In this document: positions 1 to 11,000 of the stretch, piece by piece
How the letters are laid out: every line of letters begins with the position of its first letter
Numbering within the stretch: position 1 is the first letter of the stretch
Assembly (NCBI GenBank): GCA_963662515.1
Contig: OY759675.1
Location: 1,612,001 to 1,676,000, forward strand
Direction: 5' to 3'
Origin: JAFGDI01 sp963662515
Lineage (GTDB): Bacteria; Planctomycetota; Phycisphaerae; Sedimentisphaerales; SM23-30
Length of the DNA: 64,000 nt
The notes under the pieces: generated by a model
Database searches by the model: none
What the model saw: only the letters and a program-made list of their open reading frames with translations
Told to the model about the DNA's origin: nothing
Translations under genes and position numbers: made by a program

Positions 1-227
1 ACCTTGGTCAGTTCGCCTTCGAGATATTCCGGGAATCGCTCAAACAGTTCCTGGCAAATGGTAAGCCCAAGTACGGAGTCACCTAGAAATTCGAGCCTTT
101 CATTGCTGTCAAGTCTGCGGTCGGCGGCCGAGGCGTGTCTTAACGCTTTATCCAGCAATGAGATATCGTTGAAATGATAATTGATAATATCCTGGAACTC
201 ATCGAGTTCTGCCATTCTGTCGTCCAT
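1..227 (-). CDS. rnc: Ribonuclease III, N-terminal part (cut by window edge)
   Basis: Double-strand-specific endoribonuclease that processes rRNA precursors. About 75 residues are visible. After the start, MDDRMAELDEF leads into the RNase III signature around residues 40-50 (NERLEFLGDSVLGL), which carries the first acidic metal-binding residues; the rest of the catalytic domain and the double-stranded RNA-binding domain lie beyond position 1. The ATG at 227 is the furthest upstream plausible start and has a GGAG about 11 bases before it; the second Met (215) is an alternative. It is transcribed away from the helicase gene, so the 250-bp gap between them must hold both promoters. The family assignment is firm because the signature is nearly invariant. 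Confidence 0.9.
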   Translation of the reverse strand, partial: MDDRMAELDEFQDIINYHFNDISLLDKALRHASAADRRLDSNERLEFLGDSVLGLTICQELFERFPEYLEGELTK

Positions 228-479
228 TTTGTAAAAATCTCCAAAATGACTACCGACCTCTGACGGAAAAGGCCTGCAAGCTGATTTCCAGGCCTGTTGC
301 GTTAAAAGTCGAGAAGTCTGTGCTAATCGAAAAATAAAATATACATAGTGGCCAGAGTTTTGTCAAATAGTTAGAAAAAAAGCTGGCTCATGCTGACTTG
401 TTTGTCGTTGCAGTGCATAATAATTTAGCCAAAGATGGAATAAGTGGTTATAATTACCCATCTGGAGAATAAAAGATAT

Positions 480-2540
480 ATGATAGATCCGATAGAATTG
501 CTTGGTCCTGATGGACCGATCGCCAGTAAGTTAGACAATTATGAGCAGCGTCAGGAGCAGCTTGACATGGTGGCAGCGATCGGTCAGGCTATAGCTGACA
601 AAAAGCATCTGGTAGTAGAGGCCGGCACCGGTACGGGTAAGAGCTTTGCCTATACTGCCGGTGTCTTGCCATTTCTGGACGAGAATCATAAAAAGAAAGT
701 GGTAATAAGCACTTTCACTATCGCTTTGCAGGAGCAGCTTATCTTAAAGGATATTCCCTTTCTAAAAGAGGCTTCAGGTCAGAAATTCAAGGCGGTATTG
801 GTAAAGGGTCGTGGTAATTATCTCTGCTGGCGTCGTCTGGATAAGGCCCTTGCCGCCGGTCGTCAGTTATTTGATGATGACAGTCAATATGACCAGTTAG
901 ATGAATTGCGTCAGTGGGCACTGTCAGCCCGGGACGGTTGTCTCAGTGAAATAGAATATGCCCCGGATAAAGCAGTCTGGGAGCTTGTCCGCAGTGATCC
1001 GGGAGTATGTACCGGCAGAAAATGCGGCCGCTTCGAGAGCTGCTTCTATCAGAAGGCCCGCCGCCAGATATATAATGCTGATATACTGGTTGTGAACCAT
1101 GCTTTGCTCTTTACTGATCTGGCGGCTCGATTGACTCAGGGGCAGTTGTTACCCGATTATGACTATGTAATTCTGGACGAAGCCCATAGTGTAGAAAAGG
1201 TTGCTGGTGCCCATTTTGGCTTGCAGATATCCAATTATCAGATCAGATACCTGCTCAATCGCTTATATAACCAGAAAACCCGTCGCGGTATTCTCTCTCG
1301 CGAGATGACCAATAATACTGTAAGTATAATCGATGACTGTCATAATGCCTGTCAGTTATTCTTTGAAGAGGTTGAAACTTATGACAGCAGTTCTCGTCAG
1401 AGCGGCTCTAATAGCCGGGTAATGCAACCGGGCGTGTTTTTGAATTGTCTTTCTAATCCGCTTGAGGCACTGGCAACTGACCTGATTACTATAGCGGAAA
1501 AGACGGCTAAAGATGATGACCGTATGGAATTTATGTATTATGCCCAGAAGTGCCGGGGGTTCTCTCTGGGTATAGATCAGTTTATTTCACAGACGCTTGA
1601 AACTGAATGTGTTTATTGGGTAGAAAGTAGCCGAAATCGTTTTGGTAATCTTAATGCCAGTCTGCACGCCTCGCCGCTTGATCTTGGCCCGGTCTTAAAA
1701 GAAGCCCTGTTCAAACCAATCTCTTCGGTTATACTAACCAGTGCCACAATAAGCATATCTGGCAAAAAGCAAAAGCATATAGATAGCGGCACCGAGCAGG
1801 AAAATGCCATACCTGAAGGATTTCGATATTTTACCAACAGTATCGGGCTGGATCATTGTAATACCTTGCAACTTGGCTCGCCCTTTGATTATAAAAAACA
1901 GGTTGAGGTTTATATAGAAGCTGGCTTGCCAGAGCCAAAGGGTAATTATGAATCGGATTTTATGGAAGCTGCGATAGAGGCGATCAAGGGCTATCTGACC
2001 ATGACTCACGGCAAGGCTTTTATACTCTTTACCAGCTTTTCGCATCTCAATAAGGTGGCCAGCGCCATAGAGGGATTCTGTCAGGGTAAGAATATTACTA
2101 TGCTTACCCAGGGTAGCGGCACTAATAGTCAGGACTTGTTAGAGAGATTTCGTTATGATACAAACAGTGTTTTGCTGGGTGTTGATAGTTTCTGGCAGGG
2201 GGTTGATGTCCGGGGTGAGAGTTTGAGTAATGTTATTATTTTTAAGTTGCCCTTTGCTGTTCCGACACATCCGCTGTTACAGGCCAGAATGGAGCGGATA
2301 GCTCAAAGAGGCGGCAGTCCGTTTTGGGACTATCAGATCCCCGAGGCTGTATTAAAGCTTAAGCAGGGCTTTGGCCGTCTGGTGCGTTCTAATTCTGATA
2401 AGGGTATTGTGGCTATACTTGACCCGCGAGTGGCAACAAAGGCTTATGGCCGCTTTTTTATAGATGCTTTACCAGAGTGTAAGATCCGCTTTGTCAAGTC
2501 GCCCGCTGAGCGTACTGCTCCCGATTGGATTAGGTTCTGA
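480..2540 (+). CDS. dinG: DinG/XPD-type ATP-dependent DNA helicase
   Basis: Superfamily 2 iron-sulfur helicase, expected to unwind DNA 5'-3' with ATP during repair or R-loop removal. Numbered from the ATG at 480 (686 aa): Walker A AGTGTGKS at about 48-55, DEAH box at about 233-236, and motif VI QGFGRLVRS near 629-637. Four cysteines at about 116, 177, 182 and 188 match the spacing of the XPD/DinG 4Fe-4S cluster. There is no N-terminal exonuclease domain, so this is the plain bacterial form. An upstream in-frame GTG at 444 is possible (12 extra residues); 480 is preferred because GGAGA lies 11 bases before it and homologues usually begin close to the LGPDGPIA segment. Monocistronic by layout. 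Confidence 0.9.
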   Translation: MIDPIELLGPDGPIASKLDNYEQRQEQLDMVAAIGQAIADKKHLVVEAGTGTGKSFAYTAGVLPFLDENHKKKVVISTFTIALQEQLILKDIPFLKEASGQKFKAVLVKGRGNYLCWRRLDKALAAGRQLFDDDSQYDQLDELRQWALSARDGCLSEIEYAPDKAVWELVRSDPGVCTGRKCGRFESCFYQKARRQIYNADILVVNHALLFTDLAARLTQGQLLPDYDYVILDEAHSVEKVAGAHFGLQISNYQIRYLLNRLYNQKTRRGILSREMTNNTVSIIDDCHNACQLFFEEVETYDSSSRQSGSNSRVMQPGVFLNCLSNPLEALATDLITIAEKTAKDDDRMEFMYYAQKCRGFSLGIDQFISQTLETECVYWVESSRNRFGNLNASLHASPLDLGPVLKEALFKPISSVILTSATISISGKKQKHIDSGTEQENAIPEGFRYFTNSIGLDHCNTLQLGSPFDYKKQVEVYIEAGLPEPKGNYESDFMEAAIEAIKGYLTMTHGKAFILFTSFSHLNKVASAIEGFCQGKNITMLTQGSGTNSQDLLERFRYDTNSVLLGVDSFWQGVDVRGESLSNVIIFKLPFAVPTHPLLQARMERIAQRGGSPFWDYQIPEAVLKLKQGFGRLVRSNSDKGIVAILDPRVATKAYGRFFIDALPECKIRFVKSPAERTAPDWIRF

Positions 2541-2617
2541 ACAGGTCTGGTTGGTATTGGAAAGCTGATTTATTCTTCTCAGTAAATAAAGTCTGAAAAG
2601 CAAATAGACATTCCCGT

Positions 2618-5600
2618 TTACCTGCCCAGTATTTTACATAGCCAGTCGTTGGCCAGAAAATGCAGGTCATAAATGTCCGTCTTATTATCTTTATTTATAT
2701 CAGATGAGTTATTTCCGGTTTGTAGCCAGAGATTGGCCATTAAAGCAAAGTCAGTCAGGTCAACTTGCAGGTCCTCATTGAGGTCGCCCATTATTTCCGG
2801 CTGTTCAATAGCCAGCCAGGGGTAATAATTATCTGATACCTGCCAGAGGTTTTCACTGCCATTTTTGGTTTCTCCGATCAGGTCAATGCTGGTGTTATCA
2901 TACCAGAACTGTCCAGTTTTCATCTGGCTGCTGTTAAGAGCTGTTCCGCTATTGCCATAAGGACACAGGTCTGCATTCCAATAGCTGTTAGTTATACTTG
3001 TGGCACGCTGATATGCTGTCAAGCCATAGTCGTGTTCGCAGGCGATGATGTCAGCGGCACTATAGCAGCCGCTTATAGTACTGTTGCGAAGTCCGCCCGC
3101 CAGACCGCCGGCAAATAGGGCGGCATCGATCTGGCCGGTGAAGCAACTGTTGCTGATCTGACAATATTCTCCAAAACCTGCCAGACCCCCGGCGTACATT
3201 GAGCAGAGAACTGAGCCATTTCTTACCGCACAGTTTTCGATAAAACCATCATAGATGTAACCGGCCAGGCAGCCAGCGACATCTCCGGCGGCAGATGTTT
3301 CGATCGTTACATTGTCCAGGATTAGGTTTTTTACGCCTGCTGCGGTTTCGTTGCCTGTTTTGCGGCTGATATAACCAAACAGACCGGCATAACCGTCGGC
3401 ACGGGTTATATTTATGTTTGAAAGTTTATGACCATTGCCATCTAATATACCTGTGAAGGGCTTATTCTGTTGGTAGCTGCCAAAGAGACTGTTTTGCAGG
3501 GGCCAGCCATCCAGGTTGAAATCGGACATGAGCTTATAATGATTGTCGGGCAGCTCACTTATCAGCATAAGGTCAATATCATTAGACACCAGGTAAGGGG
3601 CAGTTTCTGTACCGCTTCCGCCGCTGAAGGCGAACAGACTTCTCAGACGCGGCCACATCAGGCCGTCAAGCATGAGCCAGGGTTTATCACTGCCAAATTC
3701 CCAGCCGGAAGCGGTAAATATATCCTTATCTTTGAACTGCTCAGCGTCCAGACCGATATATCCGCTATTGCTGCTGGTGTCAGTCAGGCCGCTTGTCGCG
3801 GTATTCCAGAAACAACTGGCTATTGTACCGGTATTTGAGGAGCAGAAGCCGTTTTTATGGCTGCCGACTGAGACGACAGGCCCGGTGCTGTAACAACTGC
3901 TGATTATGCCGGTGTTGGCTCCGGCAAAGCCGCCGCTATAATCGCTGCTGCTGTCAACTTCTGACCAGCTATAACAAAATACTATGGTGTTGGTGTTTTT
4001 GCCGATGAGGCCTCCTGCACAAGTGGCGGCAGTTACAGATGAGCCGTCAATGGCCCGGCAAGAGGTTATATAGCCCTCATTGAGACCAACCAGTCCGCCA
4101 GCGTTTTCTCCACTGGTTGCTACTGTTCCATTTACTGTGCAGTTGCTTATGCGTGGGGTTATACCGCTGCCATCGGCGTTTTTGCCTGCCAGAAGCCCGG
4201 CATTTGTTGATGCCTGTATTGCTCCGCTTACTGTACAATTATTGACCCAACAGCCATTGTTGGCAATAAGGCCGCCAGCCGGTAGAGTTGAACTGCTAAC
4301 ATTTATTGATACACCCGTCAGGTTTATATTGCTTATTTCGTATTCAAATTCTGTAGCTGCTGAAAATGAGGTATAGCCAAATATGCCGGTTATACTGCCA
4401 GTGCCTTTAAATTGGTAATTGCTTATGGTATGGTTTTTACCGTCAAATACGCCGGTAAAGGGTGTGACAGAGGTTTTACCTATACTGCTGTAGTCTCCTT
4501 TTAATGTTGTCAGGTCTATATCGGCAGTTAAGATAAAGAAATCGTCCAGATGGTCGTTTATTTCCGATATAGTGTCCAGTTGCAGGGCGGTTGCTATCTG
4601 CCAGGGTGAGGTGGCGGTACCTTCTCCGCCATTATAGCTATAGTCGCTGTCAACTGCCAGAATCCGGTCAAGTGATTCGTTGTTGTTAAGCTCTCTTTCA
4701 ACTATCTCGCCGGTAGTGAATATTCTGGCCTGCATGTAATATAAACCGGCAGTAGCAGGTGTGGTAAGTGATATGCTATCTGGTTTATTACCGCTGGCTG
4801 ATATGCTGCTGATATTTACACTGCCATATTTTGTCGCGGTTGACCAGTTTGGTGTTTCGCTGAGAGGTGTTATGTACAGGTCAACTACTATGTCACTGGC
4901 TGCCACTGTGCCGGTGTTTAATCCCTGGATATTAACCGAGATCGTCTCGCCGGCAGCCTTTTTCAGGTATTTGTCTTTAAGCACAACTTGCAGGTCAGGA
5001 GCGTTGGGCCTGGTCTTGATATTAACTGAATATTCACTGACTTCCAGGTTGGTCGCGGTTTCTTCTATACGCAGGTATAGCTTGCGGGTTGTGGTTGTTA
5101 TTGAAAGTGGCTTACTCCAGGTATAACTGTTACCAGTGACGGTCGGATTGCCGATAGCTACAGGGGTTTCTACTCCATCGATCAGTTCCAGCATTGAAAC
5201 AGCCAGAGTTTTACTGCAATTGACTGTTATGGATATCTGGGCCGATTCGGTAAGGTAGTAATACATATAGTCAACATCGCTGGCTGGTGTCAGGCTGTGT
5301 GTCTGGCTTATGCCCGATTGCAGTTCATTGGTCGTTGCTAAGCTATTGTCATTGTACTGCTCATAACTATCATCAGCATAGCAATGCAGACGCAGGGGGG
5401 CGGCAGTCATATTATTATCTTCGTTGGTTTCTTCAATAGTGTTATCTGGGTCAGCGATAAAGGCGTAATAGGTATCGCCAGTGGTTGTTGGTGTAGGTAT
5501 CGCAAAGCTATTAGTTCTGGTCGCGCCAGGGGCAAGAGAAATAGTGAATTGATTAACCTGATTATATGGCTTGCTGAAAGACGGTGTTGGTGATGAAATC

Positions 5601-7570
5601 AGAATACAGGTAAAACTATCTGTTGATACTACAGAGTTGTTAGTGACAGAGCAGCTCAGGGTAGGGGCAGCATCGCCGGTTCGGTAATATTTTACCAGTG
5701 GTTCTCCAAATGAGGTTGAAAGATCTGGCTTGACCTTTATTACCGTGGCATTGAGAGTATATGACACTATAGTCTTATTGTCAGTTTCATAAGCTTTGAT
5801 ATAATAATGTGTTCCGGGACCGTTAATTGCCTCAAGCTGAGTGCTTATCGAAGCCGAGCCAGTTCCAGAGCCACTCACCAGCAGGTTTGTACCGGTTGGG
5901 TCGTATAATTCCAGGACAATATTGCCGCTTTCTGTGTTTGTAGCGGTTATACTTATGTCGCTGATATCGTCAACAGTAAGACCGGCCCAGTCGATATCAG
6001 AGTTTGATCCGTCAACGGGAGAAAGGCTGGCTGTTTTGTTAAGAGGGTTGTCGGAACGGGCAAAATCGACCGGGTTTAGTTGCCCTATGGTATTGTCCGG
6101 TTCCCAAGCGGATGGGTCGAATATGGTTAGTTCCATTATCGGCCCGGCATTATTCTCATAGTTGTTTTCTGCAATGGTATGATAATAATTCGCTACGATC
6201 ATGACATAATAAGTACCGGCGGTAAACTGGAAAAATGGGCTGTTGCTCAGGTTCAACTGGTAGTTTTGCGAACTTTGGGCACTAGGAATAGCAAATCGTT
6301 GTGTGTCAAAGTCGAAACTCGGTGCGCTCAGCAAAGCTATTTCTTCCGGGCTTGATCCGACAAAAACGAACATTTCTACCTGACTGCCGCCGGAATTATA
6401 GCTGTTGTTAGTCATGGATACATCGAGGAGGATGCTCTTGTTATTGGCTACCGCCATGCTTTGAGTGTAGTTCAGAGTGATATCCGGCACATTATTTAAG
6501 GCCGGGTATGAACCGCTCTGAAAAAGCCAGACATCAGAGAATTCCCAGCTAAGCCCATCAATGTAAGCTGTTGTTTTTAATTGTGTACTACTGGCGGGTT
6601 GGCATGAAGTTATAGTGCCGGTACTGCGGCCACAGGCTACAGCGAGCATAGAAACAGTCTGGTCCCAGAGACAATATTCGACAGTGCCGCCAAAGTTATC
6701 GCCCGCTATGCCGCCCAGATATTTAGTTGAGGGTGAGCCCGGATTGACTTCTGGCAGCCCCAGGCTGATACAATAGCTTACTCTACTGCCGCTGGCATTA
6801 TAGCCGACTATGCCGCCCGAGTTGGTGTTGACTGCATAACAGTTGGCATAAGACAGGCAATTTTCGAGCAGGCCGCCCGAGCCATTGAAACCAGCTATAC
6901 CGCCTGCATTATTGGATAGTATGTTTATGTTGCCAGATGATTTACAGGTCTTTACTGTGCCAAGATTACTGCCGATTATTCCCCCGGCGGTATTGGAAGA
7001 TCCACCACTGCTGCTGTTTATTGTGATAGTTGACTGACAATCAGCTATCAATGAACCGGCATATCCAGAGCCCGCTATGCCGCCCATTCGTGATGTTGCC
7101 GTTATTGTGCCAGATACGCTGCAATTGCCTATTGTGCCATAATTCTGACCGGCGATCAGGCCGCAATTCTGGCTTGATAGAGTACCGCTTATCGAACCTC
7201 CGATTATGTTCAGGTTCTGGACCTTGCCCGCAGGTCCGATATAGGCAAACAGACCATAGTTTGAAGCACTGCCGTTGAAGCTCAAGCCGGTTATGGTGTG
7301 GTTATCGCCGTTAAAGGTGCCGGTGAATTGAGTGTCAACTTTGCCGATAGGGCTTAGGCTTGCACCTGTGGCGTTGATGTCAGATGTGAGTATGAAATGA
7401 CCGCTCCAATGTGAGGTATTACTGGCTATGGCCTGCAAGTCGGCGACTGTATATATTCGCCAGGGGTCTGAAAGCGTGCCGCTACCGCCATTATAGGCTC
7501 CCATAGCAGAAAAACCCAAAATATGCACTAATACCGCCAGTAGAACCGCAAAATGAACCGCTTTTTTCAT
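2618..7570 (-). CDS. Giant exported GLUG-repeat protein with CARDB-like and dockerin-like domains
   Basis: 1650-residue exported protein of unknown role, probably a surface beta-helix adhesin or binding protein. A signal peptide ends near residue 24 (after GFSAMGA). Three blocks start with a 'GGSGT..PW.I' or similar entry motif at about residues 27, 1000 and 1360, and each is followed by GLUG repeats (about 6, 6 and 3), the unit found in IgA-peptidase-like and adhesin proteins. Between the first two blocks are Asn/Thr-rich beta-sandwich segments resembling CARDB and pre-peptidase C-terminal domains (about 370-990). The last 60 residues form two dockerin-like helices (DLTDFALMANLWL, then DIYDLHFLANDWL). 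Its repeats read GGIAG/GGLIG where the two paralogues in this window have GGLCG. AAGGA lies about 10 bases before the ATG. It is transcribed divergently from the next GLUG gene. Confidence 0.85.
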   Translation of the reverse strand: MKKAVHFAVLLAVLVHILGFSAMGAYNGGSGTLSDPWRIYTVADLQAIASNTSHWSGHFILTSDINATGASLSPIGKVDTQFTGTFNGDNHTITGLSFNGSASNYGLFAYIGPAGKVQNLNIIGGSISGTLSSQNCGLIAGQNYGTIGNCSVSGTITATSRMGGIAGSGYAGSLIADCQSTITINSSSGGSSNTAGGIIGSNLGTVKTCKSSGNINILSNNAGGIAGFNGSGGLLENCLSYANCYAVNTNSGGIVGYNASGSRVSYCISLGLPEVNPGSPSTKYLGGIAGDNFGGTVEYCLWDQTVSMLAVACGRSTGTITSCQPASSTQLKTTAYIDGLSWEFSDVWLFQSGSYPALNNVPDITLNYTQSMAVANNKSILLDVSMTNNSYNSGGSQVEMFVFVGSSPEEIALLSAPSFDFDTQRFAIPSAQSSQNYQLNLSNSPFFQFTAGTYYVMIVANYYHTIAENNYENNAGPIMELTIFDPSAWEPDNTIGQLNPVDFARSDNPLNKTASLSPVDGSNSDIDWAGLTVDDISDISITATNTESGNIVLELYDPTGTNLLVSGSGTGSASISTQLEAINGPGTHYYIKAYETDNKTIVSYTLNATVIKVKPDLSTSFGEPLVKYYRTGDAAPTLSCSVTNNSVVSTDSFTCILISSPTPSFSKPYNQVNQFTISLAPGATRTNSFAIPTPTTTGDTYYAFIADPDNTIEETNEDNNMTAAPLRLHCYADDSYEQYNDNSLATTNELQSGISQTHSLTPASDVDYMYYYLTESAQISITVNCSKTLAVSMLELIDGVETPVAIGNPTVTGNSYTWSKPLSITTTTRKLYLRIEETATNLEVSEYSVNIKTRPNAPDLQVVLKDKYLKKAAGETISVNIQGLNTGTVAASDIVVDLYITPLSETPNWSTATKYGSVNISSISASGNKPDSISLTTPATAGLYYMQARIFTTGEIVERELNNNESLDRILAVDSDYSYNGGEGTATSPWQIATALQLDTISEINDHLDDFFILTADIDLTTLKGDYSSIGKTSVTPFTGVFDGKNHTISNYQFKGTGSITGIFGYTSFSAATEFEYEISNINLTGVSINVSSSTLPAGGLIANNGCWVNNCTVSGAIQASTNAGLLAGKNADGSGITPRISNCTVNGTVATSGENAGGLVGLNEGYITSCRAIDGSSVTAATCAGGLIGKNTNTIVFCYSWSEVDSSSDYSGGFAGANTGIISSCYSTGPVVSVGSHKNGFCSSNTGTIASCFWNTATSGLTDTSSNSGYIGLDAEQFKDKDIFTASGWEFGSDKPWLMLDGLMWPRLRSLFAFSGGSGTETAPYLVSNDIDLMLISELPDNHYKLMSDFNLDGWPLQNSLFGSYQQNKPFTGILDGNGHKLSNINITRADGYAGLFGYISRKTGNETAAGVKNLILDNVTIETSAAGDVAGCLAGYIYDGFIENCAVRNGSVLCSMYAGGLAGFGEYCQISNSCFTGQIDAALFAGGLAGGLRNSTISGCYSAADIIACEHDYGLTAYQRATSITNSYWNADLCPYGNSGTALNSSQMKTGQFWYDNTSIDLIGETKNGSENLWQVSDNYYPWLAIEQPEIMGDLNEDLQVDLTDFALMANLWLQTGNNSSDINKDNKTDIYDLHFLANDWLCKILGR

Positions 7571-8082
7571 TTTTTCAGCATCCTTGCCAGAAAGTTAAAG
7601 TTTTCTCCAAAAACTAAAGGACAAAATAAGTCTTTGCCTCACGACAATTATACCATTATACCGCAAAAAACAAACATAAAAGTGGAAACTTGTGATCCAT
7701 GAGTGTGACATTATTTTCTGTCACGCGAGCAAAGCGAGCTTTAAGAGTTCGCTGCTTCAGGTCAATCTCTATGTCATGAGTACGCCAGAGGCGGACGAAT
7801 ACCTTGTTTTCATTACCTATTTTGTCTAAATTCACACAAATTAACTATTGAGTGTGTGTGTTTGATTGTAAAATTATATTTTATATTTGAAAATATGATG
7901 TATGATATTGTACAATAAAATTTTATGTCATTCTGGGAAAGGCCGTTGTTAAACAAAGGCTTAATGGCAGGGTTTGTGGTTATTTCCCCGGAATTTATGA
8001 TTCAATTATTGTAGTGTTTGATCGCTTATGCAAAATTTAGTTCGGTGTGTATATATAGAGTTTGTACAACAAGGATTCAGAT
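7571..8082. other. Divergent intergenic region between two GLUG genes
   Basis: 512 bp without a convincing gene. The left part holds a short palindromic stretch (gcgagcaaagcgagc near 7740) similar in style to other intergenic repeats here. The right part is very A+T-rich around 7855-7920 and contains a weak sigma-70-like promoter pointing right: TTGAAA at 7887-7892, 18-base spacer, TACAAT at 7911-7916. That would leave a leader of about 160 bases before the start at 8083. No recognised riboswitch was identified in the leader. Confidence 0.4.
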
Positions 8083-11000
8083 ATGAAAAAGTCTTATGTG
8101 TGTTTGGTAATGCTGGTTTTGGGACTGCTGGTTGATACTGTCTTGAGTTATTCAGGTGGCGATGGCTCAGCAGAGAGACCCTATCAGATTAACAGTGTTG
8201 ATGACCTGCTCCAGCTTGGCAGTACTACGACTGATTATGATAAGTGTTTTGTTATGACGGCTGATATTGATCTGGCTGATGCCGGGACGGTTAATAAGGC
8301 GGTATTGGCAAGTTTTACTGGTAAGTTTAATGGAAATGGTAAGACTATCAGCAATCTGACTATAAGCGGACCTGAAGAAGTTGGTTTTTTTGGCAAAATC
8401 GGTTCAGGTGGTGAGGTTTTCAGTCTGACGCTGGAAAATGTGAATGTTACCGGGTCATATTGTTGTGTTGGTGGTTTGTGTGGGATTAATTATGGAGCTA
8501 TAGACGATTGTAGAGTTACAGGTTCGGTAACTGGTTACTCTACCGAGGTTGGCGGTTTGTGCGGTTGGAATGGCAGAACAATCAGTAATTGTGATACTGA
8601 GGTTGTAGTTACCGGCGGAGAAGGGTCTGGCGGTTTATGTGGAAAAAATCATCAGGGGACTATTACAGGTTGTTATTCTGCCAGTACGGTTAATTCTTAT
8701 AATGCTTTTGCAGGCGGACTTTGCGGCCTGAATGAGTCTGGAGCAAGTATAAGTCGTTGCTACTCAGCAGGAGAGGTTAATAGTCAGAATTTGGGACATG
8801 GTTATGGCGGTCTGGTTGGCAAGAATGAAAGTAGTACGATTATCGATAGTTATTCAACCTGTTGCGTTTCAGGTTCTGGTGGTATTGGTGGCTTGTGCGG
8901 GTATAGTTTTGGTATTATCAGAAATTGCTATGCAACAGGCAGTGTTTCCGGTGATAATAATATTGGTGGTCTGTGCGGACAAAGCGATGGTATTGTAAGT
9001 AATTGCTATGCCACGGGTGGTGTTTCCGGTGTTTATAATATTGGTGGCTTGTGCGGATATGGTTATGTAGATGTCGAAAACTGTTTCTGGGATGTTAATA
9101 CTTCGAGTATAGGTAACGCTGGCGATAGTAATTATGGGGCGACTGGCCTGACTACCGCTGCGATGCAGAGCCGGGATACTTTTGTTGATGCCGGGTGGGA
9201 TCTTATAGGCGAGACGGCCAATGGTACAGATGATATCTGGCAAATGGAGGGTTATCCGGTGTTTGTTCCTTGTGGACCGACAGAGGCGTTTGAGGTGCAT
9301 ATTGGCACTGCTCAGTATGATTCAATTTTCCCGCTGCGTACTTCCAGACTGGATTGTCGTACACAGAGCATTTATACCGCTGAGCAGGTTGGACATGCCG
9401 GGCTGATACAGTCGCTGAGTCTGGATATAGTGAGTGCTCCCGGTCAGACAATGAATAATTTTACTATCCGCCTGAAGCATACCCAGCTTAACGAATATGA
9501 ATTTACACCCACCAGCCCGGCATGGGAATCTGAAGGCTGGACGGTTGTCTATCAGGCTGACCAGACTATCGACCATACCGGTGATTTCGAGTTTGTCTTT
9601 AGCACACCATTTGCTTATAACGGCACTGATAATCTGATGGTGGATATCTCTTTCAATAACGAAGAATTTAATTCAACAAATGGTTCTGACGGTTACTGTT
9701 GGAGTACATCAAGAGCAGACCATGTTTGTCGTACGGTTGTCTGCTGTGCCAATAATGAATATGGCGACCCGCAGACCTGGTCTGGTTCTGGTATGCCAAT
9801 TCCAGATGGGATAGGGCTGGTGCCGGATATTTCTTTGATTTTTTCCGACGGAGGCAATAGCGAATATTCGACAGTACCTGATCTTGCCGGGCTGACGCAG
9901 GAGCAGGCAGAAAGCGAGGTAATTGCTGCCGGGCTGTCTGTCGGTGCGATAACGCACGAATATAGCAAAACAGTGGTAGCATACAATGTTATCAGCCAAA
10001 GTCTCCCGGCTGGTAATCGTGTAAAAAAAGACCGACAGATAAATTTTGTCGTTTCAATAGGCAATTCACTGCCGGGTAGTGGCTGGCAGTACGACCCATA
10101 CATAATCGACAGTCTGGCCGGTTTCAAATATTTCTGCGAGAATACGGATTATTGGGGACAGGGTGTTTGTGTTAGATTAGATACAAACATTGACCTGAGT
10201 GGTAAAACATATTACCTCGCTCCGATAGCTGGTGATTTCGGTTTTGGTAATACATATAGGGGAAATTTTGATGGTAATAGTCATGTGATAAGCAATCTGG
10301 CAGTGAGTGGCTATAGTTCTTGCGGTCTGTTTGGCAGTGTTGACTATGCGAACATTTATGATTTAGGGCTGGAAGATGTAAATATTACTGGTGATTATTA
10401 TGTTGGCGGACTGTGTGGAAATGCTTTTTGTAGCGATATAACAAACTGTCATGTGAGTGGAACTATCTCAGGATCAGCTTCAGGTAATTATGTTGGTGGT
10501 CTATGTGGTGCCAGTCAGTGTTGCACCATTGAAGGTTGCTATGCCGAAGGTGTGGTGATTTGTCTATCTGGTACTGTTGGTGGTTTGTGTGGTAATGGAT
10601 CTAACGACTGGGTAACTGGTTGTCATACCGCTGTGTCGGTTAATGGCAGTGATAGTGTTGGTGGCTTGTATGGAGAAGTAACTGTAAGTGTAATTACCAG
10701 TTGTTATGCAACGGGAAATGTTAAAGGAACTGGTGGATATACAGGTGGTTTGTGTGGAAGCAGTCAAAGCAACACGATAAGAAAGTGTTATGCTACAGGA
10801 AGTGTCACAGGTTATAGCGGAATTGTTGGTGGCTTGTGTGGGTATAATACTTTTAAGATTGCTGAATGTTATGCTACAGGTGATGTTACAGGTAATGGAT
10901 GTTATTTTGTTGGCGGATTGTGTGGAGGTAATGTTAATGGAGAAATATTCAGTTGTTATGCAACTGGTAGTGTTACTGGCAATGGAAGTGGGGAAGTCGG

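Noticed and set aside
7921..8060. Cyclic-di-GMP or other known riboswitch in the GLUG gene leader
   Set aside because: The leader has some short pairings, but the core sequences of known riboswitches are absent.
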